The notes beneath the pieces were generated by a model. That model was not told where the DNA came from and did no database searches. It saw only the letters and a list, made by a program, of their open reading frames with translations. This document shows positions 58,680-64,000 of a DNA stretch of 64,000 bases, one piece after another. Source of the DNA: Hoeflea_A sp963921345 (GTDB taxonomy: Bacteria > Pseudomonadota > Alphaproteobacteria > Rhizobiales > Rhizobiaceae); NCBI GenBank assembly GCA_963921345.3, contig CAWUFE020000007.1, positions 2,542,001-2,606,000 on the forward strand. Direction: 5' to 3'. Position numbers and translations under genes: made by a program. Positions within the stretch are counted from its first letter, which is position 1; the number at the start of each line of letters is the position of its first letter.

Positions 58680-60352
58680 TGCTGCCCGCCCTGCGGCCGG
58701 TTCGGACGCTTGTAGTAGGGCCGTCGGCCGCGGCCGCGCCGCCACACGCCGTCCGCCGCCATCATCTCCGTCAGGAGGCCCTCGCGCAGACCCCGGTCGG
58801 CGACGCGCAGCCGGTCGGAAGGCCAGCGGCGGCGGATGGCCTCGAGAATCGCACAGCCGGCCAGCACCAGGTCGGCCCGGTCGGAACCGATGCAGGGATT
58901 GGAGGAGCGCTCGTCGAAATTCCACGACAGCAGCTTCTGGGTCATGCGGTCGACCTCGCTGCTGGTCAGCCACAGCCCGTCGACGCGGCGACGATCGTAG
59001 CGCGGCAGGTCGAGATGCACGCCGGCGAGCGTGGTGACCGTGCCGGACGTGCCGAGCAGATGGAACGCGCCATTGGCGCCGTTGCCGCATCCGGGCAGGT
59101 CCGGACAGGGGAAGTCCCGCAGTAGATCGGCAACCTCGTCGACCATCCGGGCGAAGATCTGCTGCGTCACCTCGCGACCGCCGTGACGCTCGGACAGCGT
59201 GACCACACCGACCGGCAGCGACGTCCAGGCTCGGATGTGGTTGGCCAGGCGGTTGGAGCGGCTGCCGGACAGGTCGATGGCCGCGATTTCGGATGAGCCG
59301 CCGCCGATATCGAAGAGCACGACGCCGGCGGTCTCGCGCTCGACCAGCGAAGAGCAGCCCGAAACGGCCAGACGGGCTTCTGTCTCGCGGTCGACGATTT
59401 CCAGGTCGAGACCAGTCTCTTCCTTGACGCGATCGAGGAACTCCGAGCCATTGCCGGCCGAACGGCAGGCCTCCGTGGCGATCAGCCTATGCCGGCGAAC
59501 GGTCTTGCTCTCGAGCTTGCTAGCGCAGATTTTCAACGCTTCGACCGCACGGTCCATGGCGGCGTCCGACAGCCGTCCGGAGGCGGTCAGCCCCTCCCCC
59601 AGCCGCACGATGCGCGAGAAGGCGTCGATGACGCGAAACTGGCCGGGACGGGTCGGAACGGCGACCAGCAGCCGGCAGTTGTTGGTGCCGAGATCGAGCG
59701 CCGCATAGACCGGCGCCTGCCCGCGGTCGCGGCGCGGCTTCCAGTGTCTGTGGTGCTGCTGCTTCGGCGGAGGCCCGTCATGCGGGCCGGTCTCGGCCGT
59801 TGATGTGGTCTGGCGCGAAACCTCGCCGCCGGTTCCGGAACCGCCCTGCGGGCTCGCTCCGCCATCCGCGGCCGGACCGTTGTCCCGGTGTGCCTCGGGT
59901 TTGCCGACGGGTCCGTGCTTGCGCTTTTTCGAGCGCCGGCGGCGGCGTTTCTTGCCGGGAGTTCCCTGCGGGATATCGCCCGGCCCGCCGGTCGGAGCAC
60001 CGGGCGGTTCGCTGGGCCTGTCGGAGCGCCGGGCATCGATCCCCTGGGACCGGTCCTGCCCATCCAAAGCCGGCACGCCGGCGGATGTCCGCCCTTGTGC
60101 TTCTGCGGCGGCACGGTCGCCCTGCGATCGCAGCGATGCCTCTCCGCCAGCTTCCAGCGCCCCGTTGATGGGCGCTTTGGCGCCCGCTGCGGGGTCTGTC
60201 ACGTAAGTATCCTGACGCGCCGCGCACGCCCCCAAGGCTGCAGCTGGCGCTTCTCGAACCTCTGTTGCGGAAAGTGTATCAGCGCCTTGTTTGTTCGACA
60301 AACTGTTTTTCGGTAAGGCTTTGGCAGCACGGGACCCTGCCCTGGTTAGCAT
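58676..60352 (-). CDS. Ppx/GppA-family phosphatase with long basic low-complexity N-terminus
   Basis: A 558-residue protein (from ATG 60352). The Ppx/GppA domain is confined to about residues 215-558. Phosphate-1 motif YAALDLGTNNCRLLVAV, IATEACRSAGNGSEFLDRVK and phosphate-2 GVVLFDIGGGSSEIAAID show exopolyphosphatase/pppGpp phosphatase activity type. The first ~210 residues are low complexity: Ala/Gly/Pro-rich with a run of Lys and Arg (KKRRRRRSKKRKHG) and His/Gln near 200. This part is probably disordered and could bind polyphosphate or RNA. A later start is possible, but the frame stays open and compositionally consistent. Confidence 0.85.
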   Translation of the reverse strand: MLTRAGSRAAKALPKNSLSNKQGADTLSATEVREAPAAALGACAARQDTYVTDPAAGAKAPINGALEAGGEASLRSQGDRAAAEAQGRTSAGVPALDGQDRSQGIDARRSDRPSEPPGAPTGGPGDIPQGTPGKKRRRRRSKKRKHGPVGKPEAHRDNGPAADGGASPQGGSGTGGEVSRQTTSTAETGPHDGPPPKQQHHRHWKPRRDRGQAPVYAALDLGTNNCRLLVAVPTRPGQFRVIDAFSRIVRLGEGLTASGRLSDAAMDRAVEALKICASKLESKTVRRHRLIATEACRSAGNGSEFLDRVKEETGLDLEIVDRETEARLAVSGCSSLVERETAGVVLFDIGGGSSEIAAIDLSGSRSNRLANHIRAWTSLPVGVVTLSERHGGREVTQQIFARMVDEVADLLRDFPCPDLPGCGNGANGAFHLLGTSGTVTTLAGVHLDLPRYDRRRVDGLWLTSSEVDRMTQKLLSWNFDERSSNPCIGSDRADLVLAGCAILEAIRRRWPSDRLRVADRGLREGLLTEMMAADGVWRRGRGRRPYYKRPNRPQGGQQ

Positions 60353-60888
60353 CTTCGAACGGTTTCCTGAGCCCGGCGACTTTGAACGATCGAACAGCGG
60401 AACGCTGATCGACAGCAACCTATGTGTCACCTTCGATCCTGGGACTGTCTTTCGAGCGAGTCGCCGAGAACCAAGTGAGAGCCTGTCAGGGTTGGCTGAA
60501 CCACTACATCCATCGGCGACAAGATAGAGCTCAAAATGCAGGTCAGCTGGTTTCCCGGGCCTGGGTACGAGCGAAGGAACCGCCGCTCGTGCGGTTGGGG
60601 ATCTTTCGCACAAAGAGCCCATCGCTGCCCGAAGTATCAGTATTCGCACCGCGTTCTATCAGTTAAAATCAGTATTCGATTAAACCGGAACACGTGGGAA
60701 TAGCGAATTCACCTTGTCGCTCGGGCGTTCGGCTGGCTCAGCCGAAAACGCCTAAAGCCCCGCGTTTTCACGATAATTTCACGCCACTTGAATAACCTTA
60801 TAGCCCATTTGGGTCATGGTGATGTGCGTACAATTTGGTAACCTGGGCATAAACAAACAAAAGTAAGTTTTCTTATTGGGGATAAGAT
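60353..60888. promoter_or_regulatory. 536-bp region between ppx (minus) and RTX gene (plus)
   Basis: No convincing gene. It holds an inverted repeat ACGAGCG (60567-60573) with CGCTCGT (60584-60590) and a repeated ATCAGTATTCG at 60636-60646 and 60668-60678. A strong stem TTCGGCTG-GCT-CAGCCGAA lies at 60728-60746, extended by GGCGTT/AACGCC around it. After about 60780 the DNA becomes AT-rich, where the RTX promoter should lie. A GGGGA ribosome-binding site precedes ATG 60889. Confidence 0.5.
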
Positions 60889-63579
60889 ATGGCAATAAAT
60901 CGAGATGTAACAGAGAAAGGCGAAATTTCTTATACTTTTACCTTTGATGACTTTGGTTTCATACCGGATGTCGTGTTTGAATGGGACGCCAGCGTAACTT
61001 ATGGAGGAGAGGCTCACAGAAACGTCGACTATACCGTATCCACCAACGAATCGATAACAAGCGTTGAGGTGACCTTCAGCGCGACAGACGATGGAATTAT
61101 CGAGAACGTCGAAGATGCCGTTTTGACATTGAACGGCTACATCGACTGGATCGCGCCGGATAAAGGTGCGGGTGCGTTCTATCAAAATATTCTTGGTGAA
61201 CTTGTTTTTGGAGAACTCGAACGGGTTCCCATCAGCGAAACGCTGACCGTCAGCATCAACTCATTGCCAAACCCGGTAGACCAGCAGATTTTCGCCATTA
61301 CCGGAAGCGACGAACCTTTGCTCAACCTCCTGGAGCAGCCTGTCGACGGCGATCAGGAATCCGTGAGCGCCAAGGCCGAGAATTTTTCCGACTCAGGTTT
61401 CTCAATCAGTATCCTGGAAAACGGTGATGTTGTCGTAACCGACGCTCCCGACGAAGTGGCCTCGACCACGGTAAGTTACACCGTCATGGATGAGTTCGGC
61501 GCTGAAGCGCAAGCCGAACTGACCGTATCGACGGCCACTTTACTTCTCCGCAATCCGAGCACGCAACTCATACTGACGGAGGGTGTCGCAGCACCGACCT
61601 TCGACTTCCAACTTAGCAATCCGATAGACCAGGACATCGTCATCAAAGCGTCGCTGTCGCAAAGCGGATTCGAAAAGGACGTGGAATTGTTGACGGCAAC
61701 GATTCCGGCCGGTGGGCAGTCGGTGGACGCCGAGTTGATTCGGGTTCTAACCAATGCTGAAGAATTGGAGAAAGTACAGACCGACACATTGACCGTAACG
61801 GCGACGGTCGGCGGCAAATCGATTCCGATTTTCCTCGGCAACCTGGGCGGGCAGGCATCAACCGAACACAGTTTCGATATCGAGCTCACGGATCGCGTGA
61901 CTGCGGGCCTTGAGCAATCCCAACTTGCCGAATCTTTCGCTCAAATAAAGCTGGCCACCAAGGCCACCAAAGACCTCTTCAACGTTCTTACGACGGCTGA
62001 TATTGCCACCGATCGGAGCCTCGCCAGGAAAGTCGCCAGCGACTTTGCCAAGAAGATCGGGCTCGTTCTGGATGCGTCAAAGGCGATTGCAAACCTGTCC
62101 GCCAACCTGGACAACGCATCCCAGTTGCAGGGCGATGAGCGTTATGTCGCCGAACACCTGGCCGTAGAGACATTCGCCGTCGATCTCGTTGACGCAGCGG
62201 CGAAGGAGGTTGCGACCAAATTCGGTGCAGCAGGTCTTGCGGCCGTTGCAACATGGGGACTTGGCTTTGCCGGAGTGGCGTCTGTGCCCGTTGCGCTGCC
62301 GGTCCTGGCCACTGTCGGCATCGGGTGGGGTCTCAGCGTGGCCTATGACAGTTTTGCCAAGGAGCATGTCAGAGACCTCACCCGCAGCATTTTCAGGGAT
62401 GCAGTCGACAAAGACAAATACAAGGACCTGCGCAAGGATATTGACGAAGCCAAAGAGGACCTGGACGAGACTCTCAACAACATTTTGGGTTCGAACGACA
62501 CCGACGACACTCTGGTTGGCACGGCCGGATCTGACTTCGCATTTCTGGGGGCTGGCGATGACAGCTACAACACCATGGGAGGCAACGATTTCATAACCTC
62601 AGGCTTGGGAAACGACCTGATTGTGCTCGGCTACGGTTCGCACTCCCTGATCGGAAAACTGGAAGAGCATTTTGGCGACCGTGTCGAAGGCTTCTTTTCG
62701 GACGATCAAATCATACTGAAGGACATCGCGCTCACTGAAGATGATGTTCGCGTTACCTTTGGTTCCGCGATCCTCGGGTTCGATGCCGATGGGGACGGGT
62801 CGGTGGATGGTTCGCTGATCCTTGAAGGAGATTTTTCCAACGGCGAGTTTGTCGTCACCGTTGAAGGCGACAATACCGTCGTCACCTTTGTTCCTGCGCC
62901 TCTGGTGGGAACGCCGGGCCCTGATGTCATCAACGGCACGCAACTGGACGACACCATCGACGCACTTGGCAGCGATGACAGAATCCACGCATCGGCCGGC
63001 ACCGACAACATCGACGGGGGCACGGGCACCGATACGGTCGTCTATGCGCTGAACAGGGACCAGGTGTCTCACGACCTGATGCAGAACCAGGAGATCACGA
63101 TCGAAAAGCCGGACGGTGATTTTGACAGTCTGAAAAATGTCGAGCGCATCGACTTTGACGACGGTTCATTGCTCTACGACGTCGACACGCCCAATCTTGA
63201 CTTCGGCTACCGAATCTACCAGGCGTCATTCGACCGCACGCCCGACGAGGGCGGTGTGCTGTTCTGGATCGGCGTGCTCGATCAACTCGATTTGTCCAAC
63301 TGGAGCGACTACGACAAGGAACAGTTCCTCGCCAGCCAGTTCATCGAATCCGACGAGTTCCAGGACCTGTTCGGGGCCGACCCGACTAACGAACAATACA
63401 TCGATGCGATGTATCTCAACGTTCTGGACCGCCTGCCCGACCAGGGCGGTTACGATTTCTGGGTGGGCGGCATGGAACAGGGCCTGACCCGCGAAGACAT
63501 CCTGATCGCGTTCACCAAGAGCGACGAGAATGTCGCCCGCACCGCCCCGGATCTGGACGATGGCGTTTGGGTGGTGTGA
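60889..63579 (+). CDS. Large RTX-like protein with C-terminal DUF4214, probable type I secretion substrate
   Basis: An 896-residue acidic protein without a Sec signal. Residues ~1-215 and ~220-335 look like beta-sandwich (Calx-beta/Ig-like) modules. Residues ~340-440 are helical. Residues ~444-489 are a glycine/alanine-rich hydrophobic stretch (AAGLAAVATWGLGFAGVAS and on), followed by a charged helix to ~530. RTX-like calcium-binding nonapeptides occur at ~535-580 (LGAGDDSYNTMGGNDF) and ~675-720 (DNIDGGTGTDTV). The C-terminus (~770-885) has two DUF4214 units with DRTPDEGGVLFW and DRLPDQGGYDFW. RTX repeats and an uncleaved acidic C-terminus suggest export by a type I system; none is encoded here. 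The gene is lower in GC than its neighbours. Confidence 0.8.
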   Translation: MAINRDVTEKGEISYTFTFDDFGFIPDVVFEWDASVTYGGEAHRNVDYTVSTNESITSVEVTFSATDDGIIENVEDAVLTLNGYIDWIAPDKGAGAFYQNILGELVFGELERVPISETLTVSINSLPNPVDQQIFAITGSDEPLLNLLEQPVDGDQESVSAKAENFSDSGFSISILENGDVVVTDAPDEVASTTVSYTVMDEFGAEAQAELTVSTATLLLRNPSTQLILTEGVAAPTFDFQLSNPIDQDIVIKASLSQSGFEKDVELLTATIPAGGQSVDAELIRVLTNAEELEKVQTDTLTVTATVGGKSIPIFLGNLGGQASTEHSFDIELTDRVTAGLEQSQLAESFAQIKLATKATKDLFNVLTTADIATDRSLARKVASDFAKKIGLVLDASKAIANLSANLDNASQLQGDERYVAEHLAVETFAVDLVDAAAKEVATKFGAAGLAAVATWGLGFAGVASVPVALPVLATVGIGWGLSVAYDSFAKEHVRDLTRSIFRDAVDKDKYKDLRKDIDEAKEDLDETLNNILGSNDTDDTLVGTAGSDFAFLGAGDDSYNTMGGNDFITSGLGNDLIVLGYGSHSLIGKLEEHFGDRVEGFFSDDQIILKDIALTEDDVRVTFGSAILGFDADGDGSVDGSLILEGDFSNGEFVVTVEGDNTVVTFVPAPLVGTPGPDVINGTQLDDTIDALGSDDRIHASAGTDNIDGGTGTDTVVYALNRDQVSHDLMQNQEITIEKPDGDFDSLKNVERIDFDDGSLLYDVDTPNLDFGYRIYQASFDRTPDEGGVLFWIGVLDQLDLSNWSDYDKEQFLASQFIESDEFQDLFGADPTNEQYIDAMYLNVLDRLPDQGGYDFWVGGMEQGLTREDILIAFTKSDENVARTAPDLDDGVWVV

Positions 63580-63701
63580 TCAGCCTTTATCGAGCGGCGA
63601 AACAGATTCGCTCAACAATAAATCGCAGTCGCTCCAGATGCGCCGCCGATCTTCTGCAATACTGTCAGCGTTGATTCGCTCCGCAAGGAAGGAGATCGGT
63701 C

Positions 63702-64000
63702 GTGGCACGCATTGCGCTTCTCTTTGTCGTATTCATCGACATTCTCGGCCAGGGGCTGCTGCTTCCGATCCTGAGCTCGCTGCTACTCGATCCGTCGCAG
63801 AACTTCCTGCCGAAGGACGTATCTCAGGCCGGTAGAGAGTTGCGCTACGGCATCGTGCTTGCCCTGTTCTACCTCGCTTGGTTTTTCGGCGCGGCCTTCA
63901 TCTCCAAACTTTCCGATTATATCGGGCGCAAGGTCTGCATCCTGATCTGCCTGTTCGGGGCGTTTGCCGGATACGCCCTGACCATCGTGGCGATCGAGTA
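63702..64000 (+). CDS. MFS transporter, N-terminal part (runs off the window)
   Basis: Starts at GTG 63702 behind an AAGGAAGGAG ribosome-binding site. The visible ~99 residues give a first transmembrane helix (ALLFVVFIDILGQGLLLPIL), a second (IVLALFYLAWFFGAAFIS) and the MFS motif A region KLSDYIGRKVCILIC. This fits a drug/metabolite MFS exporter of the TetA-like kind. The end is outside the window. Confidence 0.85.
   Translation, partial: MARIALLFVVFIDILGQGLLLPILSSLLLDPSQNFLPKDVSQAGRELRYGIVLALFYLAWFFGAAFISKLSDYIGRKVCILICLFGAFAGYALTIVAIE

Noticed and set aside
60424..60666. Small ORFs in the gap between ppx and the RTX gene
   Set aside because: They have no ribosome-binding sites or recognisable sequence, and the frames look like random opening in non-coding DNA.

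Overview
The window is a GC-rich chromosomal stretch, most likely from a member of the alphaproteobacterial order Hyphomicrobiales (Rhizobiales). Three things suggest this: the codon and GC profile, a housekeeping block in the order ppx-rlmE-guaB-MAPEG-rsmB-like-guaA, and the density of ABC, TRAP and tripartite tricarboxylate (TTT) uptake systems. I cannot name the genus from the sequence. A choline-sulfatase-type enzyme, a sulfoacetaldehyde acetyltransferase (Xsc) and several solute transporters would fit a marine or host-associated heterotroph, but that is inference.

Layout. (1) 1-10165: a TTT transporter split across a divergent promoter (tctB and the start of tctA on minus, tctC on plus) with a ROK regulator. 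It is followed by a plus-strand set: BetC-type sulfatase, GMC alcohol dehydrogenase, xsc and a SulP transporter. xsc carries a 1-nt frameshift, and the SulP STAS domain is tandemly duplicated. (2) 10207-18348: a minus-strand LivGFHM plus binding-protein ABC operon ending in ridA and an XRE-cupin regulator. It is divergent from a natural fusion of a kynureninase-like PLP domain and a kynurenine-formamidase-like cyclase domain. (3) 18369-25827: a glycine betaine/proline-type ABC transporter with a D-amino-acid-dehydrogenase-like flavoprotein and an amidase, divergent from a LysR regulator. (4) 25836-37094: an eight-gene glycine/serine operon (glyA, lpd, AGCS symporter, usp, gcvT, gcvH, gcvP, sdaA), divergent from a second XRE-cupin regulator. 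(5) 37127-46044: a small secreted protein of unknown function, then a ribose-type ABC transporter with an aldehyde dehydrogenase and a second GMC dehydrogenase, divergent from an AraC regulator. (6) 46046-47251: an AT-rich island with one membrane-anchored orphan. (7) 47252-51452: a TRAP transporter with an ArgE-like M20 deacylase. (8) 51765-60352: housekeeping genes for purine synthesis, RNA methylation and polyphosphate or (p)ppGpp metabolism. (9) 60889-64000: a large RTX/DUF4214 probable type I secretion substrate and the start of an MFS transporter.

How the genes fit together. Most of the window is a row of self-contained catabolic modules, each pairing an importer, one to three enzymes and a divergent or internal regulator. 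Glycine or one-carbon units from region 3-type substrates could feed region 4, where glycine cleavage plus SHMT yields serine and SdaA converts serine to pyruvate. The most unusual items are the kynureninase-cyclase fusion module, the sulfatase-GMC-Xsc-SulP module with its two lesions, the AT-rich orphan, and the RTX protein with a glycine-rich hydrophobic segment. I found no tRNA, rRNA, CRISPR array, intact insertion sequence or prophage.
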